The notes under the pieces are model-generated. The model had not been told where the DNA came from, did no database searches, and was given only the letters and a program-made list of their open reading frames with translations. A DNA stretch of 64,000 nucleotides from an uncultured Christensenella sp. (GTDB lineage Bacteria; Bacillota; Clostridia; Christensenellales; UBA1242): positions 1 to 64,000 of the forward strand of contig CASGDZ010000004.1 of assembly GCA_949300385.1 (NCBI GenBank), read 5' to 3'. The translations under genes were made by a program, and so were the position numbers. Within the stretch, counting starts at the first letter, position 1, and every line of letters starts with the position of its first letter. Positions 26,132 through 39,200 of the stretch are shown here, piece after piece.

Positions 26132-27418
26132 TTATTTTATTGTGTTGTTTGCGCGAAGGAAATCAACTATATTTTTCATTAATAATTCATTCGCAATGCT
26201 GTTTACCATATCATTATTAACTTGCTTTTTAAATTCTTCCATAGTTTTACCCGATTTTTTTGCAAGTTCTTCGATTTTTTGGTCGATATCTTCTTGTTTG
26301 ATATCCAATTTCTCTGTTCTAATCAATTTTTCTAATACAAGACGAGCCTTTACATTTCTTGCACTATTGTTTCTGATATCTTGTTTAAATTCATCTTCTG
26401 ATTTGCCGATATATTTAGCATAGTCGGAAATTTTAAGTCCTTGATAACTTAATTGATTAGTCATACCGTTTATTTGACGATTGAACTCATCTTCAATCAT
26501 GCTTTCAGGCGCTGTGAAGCTTGTATCATCGATGAGTTTATCTAGCATATCATTGTCCAACTCAATTTCTGCACGATTTTCGGCTTCTTTGGTAAGTTTA
26601 TCTTTAATGCTTGCTTTGTAGGCGTCAACCGTTTCAAATTCGGTACTATTAGATACAAATTCTTCGTTTAATTCAGGCATGATGCGTTCACGAATATTTT
26701 TGATTTCAACCTTAAATGTAGCAGGTTTTCCCGCAAGTGACTTCTCATGATAGTCATCAGGGAAAGTAACAACAACATCTTTTTTATCGCCAATGTTTAG
26801 ACCGATTAATTGTTCTTCAAAATTGTCGATAAATGTATGCGAACCTATCTTTAATTGATAGTTTTCAGCCTTACCACCATCAAATTGTTTTCCATCAATA
26901 TAACCATCAAAATCTAAATTTACAAAATCGTCATTTTTTACAGGTTTATTGCTCTCAACTAAGCGAGAAGAACGCAAAAGTGCATTTTTAATCTCTTTTT
27001 CGATATCTTCATCTTTCACTTCAACTTTTTGCTTAGTAAATGTTTGACCTTTATAGTTGGCAAGTTCAAAATCAGGGACGCATTGTATGTCAAGTTCGAG
27101 TTCAACCCCCTTCTCTTCGTCGAAATTCTTGATATTAAGTTTTGGAGCATCGATTGGTTTAATCTCTTCATGTTCTTTTAGAATTTTTGTATATGCAGAG
27201 TAATAAATTTCGTCGATAGCGTCGTTTACGAAAGCACCCTTTCCATATGTTTTTTCAATTATATTTCTAGGAGCATGACCCTTTCTAAATCCTGGTATAT
27301 TAAATCTACCTTTATTCTTTTCATATGCATTATTTAGCGCATTCTCCCATTCTTCATGCTCTATTGATATATTTGCAGTATATAATCCATTATCTTTTTT
27401 CTCTAATTCGTATTTCAT
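26132..27418 (-). CDS. tig: Trigger factor (ribosome-associated chaperone)
   Basis: Trigger factor binds nascent chains at the ribosome exit and is a prolyl isomerase. The ribosome-binding signature appears as FNIPGFRKGHAPRNIIEKTYG near residues 39-58. The central FKBP-type domain contains DFVNLDFDGYIDGKQFDGG and IGSHTFIDNFEEQLIGLNIG. The C-terminal arm is helical. The 428 residues match the family. A promoter (TTGCAA-N17-TACAAT) lies at 27440-27468 and SD AAGGAG at the start. It heads a tig-clpP-clpX group. Confidence 0.96.
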   Translation of the reverse strand: MKYELEKKDNGLYTANISIEHEEWENALNNAYEKNKGRFNIPGFRKGHAPRNIIEKTYGKGAFVNDAIDEIYYSAYTKILKEHEEIKPIDAPKLNIKNFDEEKGVELELDIQCVPDFELANYKGQTFTKQKVEVKDEDIEKEIKNALLRSSRLVESNKPVKNDDFVNLDFDGYIDGKQFDGGKAENYQLKIGSHTFIDNFEEQLIGLNIGDKKDVVVTFPDDYHEKSLAGKPATFKVEIKNIRERIMPELNEEFVSNSTEFETVDAYKASIKDKLTKEAENRAEIELDNDMLDKLIDDTSFTAPESMIEDEFNRQINGMTNQLSYQGLKISDYAKYIGKSEDEFKQDIRNNSARNVKARLVLEKLIRTEKLDIKQEDIDQKIEELAKKSGKTMEEFKKQVNNDMVNSIANELLMKNIVDFLRANNTIK

Positions 27419-27439
27419 ATTTTCTCCTTAAACTCGCCT

Positions 27440-27468
27440 ATTGTAGCACACATTTTATTTTTTTGCAA
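27440..27468 (-). promoter_or_regulatory. Promoter of tig
   Basis: On the minus strand TTGCAA, 17 bases, TACAAT, 21 bases before the tig start codon. Confidence 0.7.
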
Positions 27469-27822
27469 TTAAATAAAGGCAAAAAATCCAACAATTATTA
27501 AGAGCGACGAACAAAAATACATTGTAAATGTCGTTCTTTTTGTTGATTTTCTCATTTTTTCAATCTTATCTTCAATGTCAAATAATTCTTCATTGTCAAA
27601 ATTTTCTTCATATTCATCAATATTATCTTCATAATCTTTTGACATATTAAGAGTCTTTTCTTTCAAGTGTAGTGCAAAAAAAGTGAGCGAAAAAGCAAGC
27701 GCCCAACAAGCAAGACCTATACAAATATTATTTTTTGCGCCAAAAATAAATAATGCTATACTTATAAATGAACTCACCATAAAAATGGTGAGTTTAAAAT
27801 TAAAACTTTTCATTGTTATCAA
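27469..27822 (-). CDS. Small membrane protein, function unknown (117 residues)
   Basis: I do not recognise this protein. Two hydrophobic helices lie near the N-terminus (about residues 10-26 and 31-50) and one at the C-terminus (about 97-116). An acidic coiled-coil-like middle contains EDNIDEYEENFDNEELFD. The middle would face the cytoplasm. It follows the 85-residue membrane protein by 4 bases, so they are coexpressed. Confidence 0.65.
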   Translation of the reverse strand: MITMKSFNFKLTIFMVSSFISIALFIFGAKNNICIGLACWALAFSLTFFALHLKEKTLNMSKDYEDNIDEYEENFDNEELFDIEDKIEKMRKSTKRTTFTMYFCSSLLIIVGFFAFI

Positions 27823-27826
27823 ATCC

Positions 27827-28084
27827 TTATAAGAACAACATTACAACGATTAAAATAACTGCAACAATAAGAGCAATCATAAAACCGATATTTTTCCCTT
27901 TCGCAAACGCAAAAGCAAATACAGCGGTTATTGCATAAGCAATTACTTGCGCAACCAAAGTCATTGCATCTACAACTGAAGCACTAATGCCAACTCTTGC
28001 TAATATTACGCCTAAAACTAATGCAACGGCAATTAAAATAATCGCAAGATAAGCCAAAAAGTTCACAAAACCCTTACCTTTCAT
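27827..28084 (-). CDS. Small three-helix membrane protein (85 residues)
   Basis: The protein is almost entirely hydrophobic, with three predicted helices (about residues 8-28, 38-62 and 66-85) joined by short basic turns, one being KGKNIG. No family is recognised. An SD (GGAGG) precedes the ATG. It is next to the 117-residue membrane protein and downstream of rluD. Confidence 0.65.
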   Translation of the reverse strand: MKGKGFVNFLAYLAIILIAVALVLGVILARVGISASVVDAMTLVAQVIAYAITAVFAFAFAKGKNIGFMIALIVAVILIVVMLFL

Positions 28085-28122
28085 ATATCCTCCATATGTT
28101 TATTATATCACAAAAACGGCAT

Positions 28123-29022
28123 TCATACAACAAAATTATCTAGTATTTTTTGAAATTCTTCGTTTAAAGGGACTTGAAATTCTTTTTTCTCTTTTGTTTT
28201 AGGGTGAACAAATTGAATTTTATATGCAAACAATAGTTGTCCATTCGTCTTAATGTTTGGGTCAACTCCTCCATATAATTTATCGCCAACAATAGGATGA
28301 TTTATTGATTTTAAATGCGCCCTTATTTGATGTGTTCTTCCAGTAGTTAATTTACAATTCAATAAGGTATAATGGTCATACACCTTTTCTATCGTAAAAA
28401 TTGTTTTGCTGTATTTTCCATTTTTCTTATCTACTAGCGCCATTTGTTCACGATTTTTTGGATTTCGTCCCAAATATCCTTCGACAATAAAATCTTGTTT
28501 AATTCTTCCCTTAATCAAAGCTTTATATTCGCGATTAAGCGTTTTATCTTTTAACTGCCTTGACAATTCTTTATGCGCTTCATCTGTCTTTGCGACAATC
28601 ATAAGTCCGCCCGTATCTTTATCTAGCCTATGCACAATACCTGGGCGCAAACTACCATTAATAGAAGAAAGATTTTTAATATGGTACATTAACGCGTTGA
28701 CAAGTGTATGCGATTTTGTAGTAGCGCACGGATGAACGACCAGCCCGACCTGCTTATTAATTACAAGCAATTCATCATCTTCGTACACAATATTTAGTGG
28801 GATATTTTCTGCTTCTGCAGATATTTTTTCAATAGGTTTTTCTTCTACTTCGACTATGTCTCCCGTCTTTAATATATACCCCGCTTTTACCTTTTTGCCA
28901 TTTACTAAAATATAATCCTCTTCATTAAGCGTTTTTATATAACTACGCGTTAAACCCGTTTTTTCGACTAAGAACATATCTAATCGAATACCTTCGCCAT
29001 TATATATATAATTATTTTTCAT
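28123..29022 (-). CDS. Ribosomal large-subunit pseudouridine synthase, RluD/RluA family
   Basis: The enzyme converts uridines in 23S rRNA to pseudouridine. An S4 domain comes first (RLDMFLVEKTGLTRSYIKTL). The catalytic segment GIVHRLDKDTGGLMIVAKT carries the active-site Asp, and GRTHQIRAHLKSINHPIVGD follows. These are RluA-family hallmarks. The start at 29022 is chosen because it matches the S4 domain and has GGGGAAG before it; upstream residues have no counterpart. It overlaps the end of lspA by 11 bases, a common pairing in Bacillota. Length 299. Confidence 0.93.
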   Translation of the reverse strand: MKNNYIYNGEGIRLDMFLVEKTGLTRSYIKTLNEEDYILVNGKKVKAGYILKTGDIVEVEEKPIEKISAEAENIPLNIVYEDDELLVINKQVGLVVHPCATTKSHTLVNALMYHIKNLSSINGSLRPGIVHRLDKDTGGLMIVAKTDEAHKELSRQLKDKTLNREYKALIKGRIKQDFIVEGYLGRNPKNREQMALVDKKNGKYSKTIFTIEKVYDHYTLLNCKLTTGRTHQIRAHLKSINHPIVGDKLYGGVDPNIKTNGQLLFAYKIQFVHPKTKEKKEFQVPLNEEFQKILDNFVV

Positions 29023-29470
29023 TTTTCTTCCCCATAAAAAGAATAAATATAGCAAGCATTACGGCTCCAATACATAAAAATGAATCTGCAAAATTGAATG
29101 TAGGGAATGTTGGCCAAAAATCTAAGAAAATGAAATCTCTAACATATCCCAAAAATATTCTATCAAACAAATTCCCTAACGCACCACCTAAGACGAATCC
29201 CATGCTTATACAATAAAAAGTGTTTTTGTTTTTCACAAAGTGGTTGAAAATGAGTAGTGCAATTATCATTATCGTGCTAATAATGGACAATTCAATAGTC
29301 TTACCTTGAAATATTCCAAAACTTGCTCCTGTATTTCCACCATTTGATGCTATGGAAATGACATTTGGTATTAAATTATAATAATCTATGCTAAATAAAA
29401 AATGTTTGGTGACTAGGTCAATCACCAAAACTAAAATTATACAGATTGCTATTTTTAAAAAATTTTTCAT
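29012..29470 (-). CDS. lspA: Lipoprotein signal peptidase (signal peptidase II)
   Basis: LspA cleaves the signal peptide of prolipoproteins in the membrane. The 152-residue protein has four helices. The conserved box with SIASNGGNTGASFGIFQGK holds the Asn motif, and the two catalytic Asp lie in GGALGNLFDRIFLGYVRDF and the following FPTFNFADSFLCIG. It lies between sepF and rluD, as is frequent in Bacillota. Confidence 0.96.
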   Translation of the reverse strand: MKNFLKIAICIILVLVIDLVTKHFLFSIDYYNLIPNVISIASNGGNTGASFGIFQGKTIELSIISTIMIIALLIFNHFVKNKNTFYCISMGFVLGGALGNLFDRIFLGYVRDFIFLDFWPTFPTFNFADSFLCIGAVMLAIFILFMGKKNEK

Positions 29471-29472
29471 AA

Positions 29473-29913
29473 TTAATTCTCAGTTTGATCAGGTTTTAAA
29501 ATTTTATGTCCTTCAGGCGTCAATAAGAACAAATCTCCATGCCAACGATGAATACTGCCATTTAATCCATAAATAGCACCCGATAAAAAATCTAAAATAC
29601 GCGTACTATCTTCTGAACTGATTGCCTCCAAATTTACAGCAACCGATTGCCCTTGTTTTAAATAGTCTACTACTTGTTGAATCTCTTTATGCGTCTTTGG
29701 CTCAACCATAATTATATTGCTCTCTGGTTGCATACCGAAATTGTTAAAGGTTGTAGCAGTAGGCATACTATCAAAATTGTTAGTTTCTCCGGCTACCTTT
29801 TCATGCAAATTAAAGTTCGCATATTTGTCGTCTTCTGGAGTATTTTTTTTCTTTTTTTTCTTCTCAGTGTCTTCAAAACCGAGACCCTGCATTATCCAAT
29901 TAAAAAATCCCAT
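29473..29913 (-). CDS. sepF: Cell division protein SepF
   Basis: SepF anchors FtsZ to the membrane and shapes the septum. The N-terminal MGFFNWIMQGLGFEDTE is the amphipathic membrane helix. A Lys-rich linker follows, then the SepF core: NIIMVEPKTHKEIQQVVDYL, SVAVNLEAI, STRILDFLSGAIYGLNGSI, FLLTPEGHKI. At 146 residues it is normal. It lies upstream of lspA and downstream of a small unknown gene. Confidence 0.95.
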   Translation of the reverse strand: MGFFNWIMQGLGFEDTEKKKKKKNTPEDDKYANFNLHEKVAGETNNFDSMPTATTFNNFGMQPESNIIMVEPKTHKEIQQVVDYLKQGQSVAVNLEAISSEDSTRILDFLSGAIYGLNGSIHRWHGDLFLLTPEGHKILKPDQTEN

Positions 29914-29922
29914 ATTTTACCC

Positions 29923-30165
29923 TTACATACCAAAGATTTGCTTGCGTAATAATTCATATTCTTGATCAGTCGCGATATTAAATTCTTTAATGACGCGCTC
30001 ATATATAGAAATAACATTTGCATTAGTGGTCTTTTGCTTTGCTTTTTCAAGCATTTTTTCTGCCACTTTAATCGCGCCTTGACGATTTTGTTTAATATCA
30101 ATAGCAACAATTTTTTCGATAACATCCATACATTTATTTTCAAATTCTTCCGTATCTAAAGCCAT
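29923..30165 (-). CDS. Small helical protein upstream of sepF, function unknown (80 residues)
   Basis: I do not recognise this protein. It is charged and mainly helical (CMDVIEKIVAIDIKQ, then AIKVAEKMLEKAKQK), without membrane segments. A good AGAGGTG site and a promoter just upstream (30185-30213) support this frame over an overlapping one (29892-30143) that lacks such signals. It begins the operon running through sepF, lspA and rluD and may be a division or envelope partner. Confidence 0.6.
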   Translation of the reverse strand: MALDTEEFENKCMDVIEKIVAIDIKQNRQGAIKVAEKMLEKAKQKTTNANVISIYERVIKEFNIATDQEYELLRKQIFGM

Positions 30166-30184
30166 AATACACCTCTATATGTTG

Positions 30185-30213
30185 ATTTTATTCTTAAATT
30201 GACATTTTGTCAA
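30185..30213 (-). promoter_or_regulatory. Promoter of the sepF operon
   Basis: On the minus strand TTGACA, 17 bases, TAAAAT. It begins 3 bases after the terminator hairpin of the giant surface-protein gene, so the two transcription units are tightly packed. Confidence 0.8.
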
Positions 30214-30216
30214 GAA

Positions 30217-30239
30217 AAAGTGAGCATAATGCCCACTTT
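30217..30239 (-). terminator. Terminator of the giant surface-protein gene
   Basis: AAAGTGAGC pairs with GCCCACTTT with one mismatch (loop ATAAT), followed by TTTTTC on the minus strand, 21 bases past the stop. Confidence 0.75.
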
Positions 30240-30260
30240 ATCTTGCACTATTAAATTGTC

Positions 30261-33200
30261 CTAGTCTGTAACCGCGCTATTTTCTGTCCATTTAGCGTAT
30301 AGCGTAATATCATTAGATATTGTTGTAGTATCGCTATCCCACGCATTTTGACATTCACTATCTAGATACCAACCAGCAAATGTAAAACCATCTCTTGTTG
30401 GTTCATCTATTGCTAAATTTTGACCCGGTAGTATATATTTTGCATTATTAGTAGAACCTTCATAATTGTGATTTAAAGTAATTTTATATACAGCATTAGG
30501 AAGTCTAAACCTTACAACAAAGTCTATATTATTATTAGCAGTAAATGTCAAATCAACAAATGTCGCACTAGGATTATTAAGTTTATATTCGTTTAACGCA
30601 TCTACACTTAATGTTATTGAACTAGTAGTGACTTTATCTGAACCTAAAATGTTAGCGAATGGGTCAGTAGTTCCACTTGATTTATACTCAACATCAAATA
30701 TTGTTAAATATTCTTTTGCCAATATATATTTATCTTTATTAACACTATCCTTAATCATTTTGAACTCAATGAATCTATTCGACATATTGAACACGGCGTC
30801 TCCGCTTGTTGGATATTCCACATTAAAGTAACTTGGCGAAGTCGTGTAATTCACCTTAACAATACTAGTTATATCGCTTGAAGATGTTTTTATCGCATAA
30901 TAAGTTGCTTGTGCATTATAGATGCTTGTGGTTGATTCTCCAGTATAGGTAATTGAATAAAGGGTATAGTCACTATTTAATATAGCTCCACTAATAGCAT
31001 CATTTATTTTATAACTAGTTGCACTATTAACCCAACTTGTATCAACACTTTCTCCCGAGAATATACCAATTACTTTATAATTTGCATATTGTGAATTTAT
31101 TTCATTTAGGTTAAACATTTCTGATAATGTAAACCCATTACCTATTGGCGTGATTTGCGTATTGCCGTATAACCTAAAACCATTTGTATTATTAGAAGAA
31201 TACTCATTGATAGTTATCTTACTATTAGTTTGTACAATCTCTAATTTTGCGATTAATTCTCCATTGAATAATATTTTAGCAGTTAATGTGATATTATTTT
31301 CAAAAGATGAATCACTATAAGGATCAAGTAAATTAATTCCCCAAACTCCGTCATCAAAATGTATTAATTTATAATATACAATGTCATACGCATTTTCATT
31401 AGCAAAACCTGTCACATTAGACAACTGAATATATTTTATATCATTAATGAAATTAGCAAATTCATTAATGTTATTAAAACTTGAAGAGAATATAGTATTG
31501 TTGTTTGTAACCGAAGATTTTGTAACATTTATTGTTTCGCTAGTATTTCCGCTTAACACGATAGTATTTTGATTTATTGTATAAGTTATACCACTATCAG
31601 TATCAGTAAATGTTGTACAATCGTCTGAAGTTATTTTTGTGTCTTCACTACCTTCCGCATGTATAGTTAAAGTATATTGACCTTTATCCGTCATCGTAAT
31701 TGTATATGTACTATTATTCGTCGTATTTGAATACACATCTGCATAATACAATAAAGATAGATTTGCTTTACTTGACTCAGTATCAATTGTTAATATTTGA
31801 TTTGTTTCATCAACATTAATATTCGCACTATTTGATTGTTCAACGCGTAGATTGTTATATACTTGATATGCGACATATTTAGTAACGCTATTGTCAAAAT
31901 ATGAAATTTCAATCTTCATTATTATGATATGGTAGATTGGTGCAGTTGATGAAGATTGCTCTACATATGGCAATGTTGTTTTTACAACTCCATTAGAGAT
32001 GTCGCTAGTTAATTTTATTGCATTGTCCTTTTCATTTTCAAACGCTGTTTGAATGCTTGTTATATTAGAATTTACAATGTCTACATAAGTAATATTATCT
32101 AAAGTATAAGTAATTTCATTACCAAGACTTGTAATATTATTAGTATCTTTTATAACAATTCCTGTACCCTCGCCTGATATCACATTTATCGGTGAAACTT
32201 CAGTTCCACTAACAAATGGTTCTCCGCCAGCAGTTGTAAGAATTGTGTTTTCATTCGAAGTATAATCAAAATTAGCAAAACCTTGTACCGAAATTGTCCA
32301 ACTACGCACGAATTCGCCCACATGGATAAATCCTGCTACTACTTCAATATTTACATCACCTGTAAAGTCTTTTAAAATCTTTAATTGATAGTTGCCTGAA
32401 TTATTTTCTATTGTAACAATAGGTTCGCCATTAATATATCCAATTTCTTCAAGGTTGGTGATTACAAATTCTAGATATGTATCTGCAAGTGCGATATTTG
32501 TCTTTGTTAATACATCTCGAACTACAAAATTGATAGTAGTATAGTAGTATTTTCCATTATATGAAATTGTATCACTTATATCTTTTGATATTGAATCATT
32601 GTACGGGAATTCATATATTATTTCTCCACTTTCAGTAGTTTTTGTTAAATTGTTGGTAGTTAGAATATAATTTGTAGTAAATCTTTCGTTTGGATCAGAG
32701 AAAGTTACACCATTTATGACATATTCATGATTTACATTAACAACCCAATCGAAAACTACTGAACCGATGTAATAATTTACCCCATTTATCTTAATTTTTA
32801 CTAAAAATTCAATATGTGTAGATATATCTTCCGCTACCGGACTAAATTCAATCACTTTTGTAGTTTCATTGTAACTAAATAATTCGTTTGTTGCACTGGA
32901 TATATAAACCTTTTCACCTTCAATGATGTAATATGAATTGTTTGTATTTAATTCAGCATTCTGCATAGATAATGTTGAAGTGTTATTATTATTTGCTTTA
33001 ATTTCAACAACGCTGTCTAGATTTAATTGTGTTGAAGCATAGATTTGTGAATTACTATTATTTTCTATTGAATAATTTACGAACATAAATCTATAATTTT
33101 CACAAATTAATCCGTCGCCATATAGTGTGATATCAAAGTATAAATTATCATATATAGTTATAGTTGCGGTAGCATCTCTTTCAATAGTAAATATTAATTC

Positions 33201-36200
33201 TTTACTATCACTTACTTCAATATATACTTTATAGTAATCACTGACTTCAATTTTTATTTGATTATTATTTTTTGTATACGTTGCTTCAGTTGAAGCTCCA
33301 TTCATTTTAATAGAACTAGCATATAAGACACTATTAGTTGCATCTTTTAACGAACCAAAGTTAATTGCTGTATTAAAATCACTTGTTTTCGTACTATCAT
33401 TAATTAATGCAACAGCGTATTGATAGTCTTTTTCTCCGCTTGTATAAGTCCCTGTTGTAACATTTTCGCTAAATGTGAATCGCTCACTATTAGGCATTAT
33501 CAAATATTTATACTCGACTTGACCTAAAGATTCAATCATTGTGTCATTAGTGATATAAATAATTGCTTCGCTATTTGCGCTTACAGAAGCAAAATTCACT
33601 GAATATTCGTTACCTTGTACGCTTATTGTAGTGTTAGCCCCTGCTGTAAATTTTAAGAAATTAGGGTTGCCACTATTAATAAATCCAATACTTGTTGGGT
33701 CATAATCAGTTATCAATTTGTCGTTCATATCGACAATAGCCAACTTATATTTGTTGAATATATTATTCGTTGTATCTTCTTCTGTTGTTTCTTTAGTTGT
33801 TGTCTCTTTTCTTAATAAATTGTTTACTATATTATCTATACTACTTGATGAATTTACAACTTCATGATTAGAGCCTACTGTATCATAAATTGCTTGTATT
33901 CCTTTGTATGTTTGTGGTGTACGGACAAGTACAGGTATTGTCACCTTTGCGTTATCTAGACTATCAGTAATGAAATAATTGCTACCTAATTTTATCGCAA
34001 TATTCATTTGTAAATCGTCTTTTTCCATTGCCGAATGTACAAATTGGACATTTCCGCTATTACCTGTAATAACTATGTTGTTTGTTTCGCCTTTATTCGC
34101 GACATACCCTGGTTCACTAAATGTGATGTCTAATGATGTACTTGCACTTGTAGTTGTAGTTTCACCATTGTCTGTGACTTCATTTTCAGTTGTAGTAGTC
34201 GTTTCAATATTTTGCGAATAAACATAAATAGTCAATCCTGTTGTTTCTTCACCTAAAATGTAGGCAACATAGTTTGATGTGCTAGAACTAGAATATGTAA
34301 AACTTAATGAAGAACCATAATTAGTCGTATCAGAGATTGTTCCTTCTTTGTTTGCTTCATAAGGATTTGTTATTGTATACGGATTAGACGAATAACTAAG
34401 CCCCATAGCAACATTCATATTTATAGTACGAGAAATTTTTTCATCTTCAGAAATGTTTTCATCTTCACTTGACAAATTTGAAAATTTTATATCAATGCTA
34501 ACATTGTAATTTTTATTAATTAAATTGAATTTTAAATAAGGTTTTCCGTCAATAACGATATACCTTACATTTTGACTTAATTGAGTAGCCGTAGTATTAT
34601 AATTACTATCATCACTTTCTTTTATAACACCGCTATAAGTAATAGTTTTTTCTTCTGTTGAAATTTCATCGCCACTTATCGAAAATTTAATGTCTCCAAC
34701 ATAATTCCCAAAAATATTTGTCAACTCGAATTTATCATCAAATCCGCTGGCCGTACTAAATTCTCCAACCGATGCTGAAACAGGACTAGTATTTATGCTT
34801 ATTGCTTCATATGTATAAGTTATAAATAGAACTATTGTTTCTTCGCTTTTGCTTGCAGATTTATATTCATACTTAATAGTGAAAATTAAATCATTATTTA
34901 ACACTTGTTTTTTAATATCAATTTTGCCTGTTGTTGCATTAATTTCAATAATAGAACTATCATCGTTATTAATTGATTTTATACTTGCTGTTAAAGTATA
35001 AGTATCAGTATAAGCATTATCTACTTTGAAAGGATTATTAACTACTTTGACATTATAATTCAAATTTACAAGATATTTCCCCGAATTTATTCCATTTATT
35101 TCATTTTCAATATTTGCAGTACTTGAACTTCCATCTGCTAAAGTTATTGTAACTGATTCTGGTTTTTGAATAATAGTTGACGCTTGAACAAACTCAATAT
35201 TACCGACATGTATCGCAATATTTGAAGAACTTGGCTTATAAACTAATGCAACTTTAAATGTTAAAAACGCGTTGTTAATTGTAATAGTCGCATCATCAAT
35301 TTTGTCAAATTGCTTCAATTCGCCAGAATTAAACATTGAATAAATGTCATTGCCTGTACTATCACATGCATCTAAAATATAGAAATCGAAATCGGCATAC
35401 GTTATAGAATCATTTGTAATTCCAAATTCTTTTAGCAAAGTGCTATCAATCGCTACTCCAAACAAGTTTCCGCTTGCATCTAAAACATTTACTCCTGTAT
35501 CAGTCGAGATTTTTGCTTGCTTAATGATAGTGGTTTTGTTTATAGACGCGAAATCAGTACCTTGTTGATTATATAAATTCACAAAGTAATAATCAAAAGC
35601 ACCCGTTGAACTCGTTATCTTAAATATGAAGTAAGCAGACGCAGTACTTGAAAGAGAAGTACTTTCTCTAAATGTAACATTAACGCCATTTATTATAATA
35701 TTATTATAATAATTGTAACCAGACGGATTGCTTTGATAAGCGACTAATGAAATTGTAAAGTTGTCGTCCGCAAGTGAATCGTCATTTGTATTTAAAATCT
35801 TTGCTCTATTTACATTCAACTCTTCATCATAACTAAAATTCAACGATTGACCTAAAAGGACAGGTTCATAATGATATTCACTAGTATCATAAATTGTTCC
35901 ATTTTCTGTACCTAAATTGATTGCGTCTTCACTGTTAATGAATTCGAAATTTATTCCATTTACTATCAATGACGAATCATTAAACGGATAATTTACCTCA
36001 ACATATGTATTGTTTTTAACTTCGAACTCGTATTGATAATCATAATAACTACCATTTGCGTATGTGATTCTATAAGTAATAGTACTTTTTACGCTTTCCC
36101 CAACTATTGTTCCTATATTCGCTGATGCTGAGTATTGTAAATTTCCTTGATGATATCCCGCACCTATTATGTCGTCATAATTAGTTATCAAATTTGTATT

Positions 36201-39200
36201 GTCTATTGAATAAACAACAAAACTATCTACATTTTTAATAAAGACATTATCATTTATGAATTCTTCAAACACATTTCCTATTAAATCGTAAGTAGAATTT
36301 GTATAAATTGTATTAATAGTATCTTTTAATTCAGGTAAATATGGTGTTATTGTAATTTCTGTATTAAATTTAAGTTTATTTTCACTTCCGTTTGCGAATG
36401 TAAAAGTCAAAATTGTGTCAGTAGGCGCTGTCAAATATGTCGATATAACAAACTTATCGTTAATTAAATTGATTTCTAAATTTTTATTATTAGAAATAGA
36501 CTCTAATGTAAATCCGTTTACACTTAACCCTATTGCATTTTCAGTTAACGCTTTAATTGGACCAGATAATGACCCTTCAACAGAATATTTGTTAGTTATA
36601 GAAAGTGTAATATCTTTTAATACAATTGAATACGCACCACTTAAATATTTTATTTGAATAGTCTCTTCAACTACATTTCCATTTAAACTTTCTATCCATC
36701 CTGTTCGTAAACCATTCGAAGTCGCAGTTATTAATGAATTTTGTGTTGTTTGAACGCTTAGTGAACTTAGTATGCCCGCCACTTCTTCACTTGTATACTC
36801 ATCTAAATAAGTATCATTATACATAGGAATTTCATTTGTATCTGTATTCTTTTTTCCATATGTAACATCTGTATTATATTTTTTAAGACTAACAATATCG
36901 CTTAAATTATACTCACTATCACTTGATAATTTTGTTACTTTTTCTTCTAATACTATATTAGGTAAAACGGTCAAATTAATGGTAGAAATAACATTCTCAT
37001 TAAATAAGAAAGTTATAGTATAATTTCCTGGTAATGTAAAGTTATAAACTTCGCTTATAATTTCATTCTCTCCAACTTTTACACTCACATTATTATCGCC
37101 AGTTAAATTAGTGATATTAAATATTGCTTTATTTTCAAACGCAGTAGATGAATCAGTGTTTTCATATAAAAGTACATTTGTGCCTTCATATATGTTTTCC
37201 CATCCATCATTCATGTCAATAGTTATACTAGATGTAAACGACAATCTAATAGTCTTTGCTTCACTACTCGTTGCAACTTTTACACTAAATTCTATACTTA
37301 GCGAAGTATATAAATAATATCCATTTCTATCAAAAGTCCAACCTTTACCATTAATTTCATCGTTATAAATAGATAAAATATTTTCGCCCGTCGATGCTTG
37401 TAAATAATAGGTATTTGGGATTTCTTCGTCCGTCACAACTCTAACTGCCATGTTAGAGATACCAAATGTGATAAGTCTAATATTATACAAATTAACAAAT
37501 TTAGCATTAGTAGGTATTGAATTATCTTTATAGTTGTAATTTATTATATCACTTAAATACGCTACATCGCTTGAACTAGGATAATTCGAAGTTGCATTGA
37601 ACGAAAATTCGTCTGCTAGTGAAACAACTACTTTTAAATATCTAGTAACATTGCCCGATGTTATTTCAATAGCAACAGGATTAGTTGAAACATTGAATGA
37701 TTTTACTAAATAATTATTAAAATCATAATCGAAAATAGACACATCCGTGCTTGAATAACTGATATTATGCTCTACACCAGTTATTGCAGGTAGAACCTCA
37801 AACCCATTTGTTTGTTTACCGCTCACCATAGAAGTAAATATTTGTTGCAATGTAGTTGTTGAATTAAATAGTGGATTGCAATCTTTATCTTTAAAAATGA
37901 AATTATATTTATATTCTCCGCTTTCGTAAGAAATTTGCACTTCTAAATATGGCATATTTTTCGCTACAGCCAAATCTTCACTGCTTGCTAAATCTATAGA
38001 TATCGTTTTATCATTCCCTAAATCATCTTGAATAGTATAATTTAAATTTATATCGGTAGGTGCTGTGTCTTGAATTCTTACTTTTATATCAGATATGATT
38101 GTGGTTTGATTATATTCAAATACAAATTTTAAATATGAATCTCTATTTAAACTGCTTTCTAGCGCATCAAAACTAACTTCTATTTCACCAGTTTCTTCAT
38201 TTAAAATAGCACTTTTTATACTCAATATTGATGTATCTTTGTTATAGTTGTCGTTAGAAGTATACAAATAGAATGACAAACATTCTTTAAAATAATCTTG
38301 CCCTAATACCTTATATATATTATAGAGCATATTAGGTACATCTGAAGAGATGATTATTTTATAGTCACTTTTCCCTTCAACAATACTGATAGACCCGTCT
38401 TGATTATCAGTTAAAAATTCGTTGCTAATGTCATACTCAAAGTTTACTTTATCTGAAAGAATCGCGTATAAAATGTTTATAGTAATTGCTTCTTCATCTG
38501 TTATAAAATTAGAAACAACCAAATCAGTGTCATTGATCGATATAGAATATGGAGTTTCAACAACATCTCCTTCATTTGAGTTAATCACATTTTCTTTATA
38601 TATACGCGTAATAATGTCGCTTGCTGTCTCTTGATAAGCATTTTTAAGTTGAACAATATATAGTTTTGCACCTATATTTGTTGCACCTTCTTTTGCTCTA
38701 ACATTATTGACAAAGTTCTTATCTTCATCAAAATATCCAACTATGTGATAAGTAGTATCTGCATTGTTTGTAAAAGTTAGATTTTCAATAGTGTCAATTT
38801 CGCCTACATATTCATCCGTTGTTACTAAAATCAATGCATCATATGTTCCCGCATTAACTACAACTAAATCACTTAATTCTAATTCGCCATAATTTGTTAT
38901 ATAACTTTCATCATTTTGTTCATAAGTCACATTTAAGTCGTATGATCTATTTCCGTTCACATATCCAGGTAAAAGAGTAACCGTTTGAATAGTAACAAGC
39001 GTACTATCAAACATAACTTTACCGCCTGTGCTATTTACTACTAAAACACCGATCATAAGATGTGAGTTCGCAGACAATGTAGGTTCATTCTTTATTATTA
39101 AATTAAATGTCTTATCCCTGCCAGTACCAGATATTTGTACAACTTCATAATTAAATTCGCTAGCAAGTAAATATTCATCATTGTCTGAATTATATATAAA

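Noticed and set aside
29892..30143. 83-residue minus-strand ORF overlapping the 80-residue gene upstream of sepF
   Set aside because: It is in another frame of the same region, has no ribosome site, and overlaps the sepF start. The frame 29923-30165 has a good AGAGGTG site and promoter.
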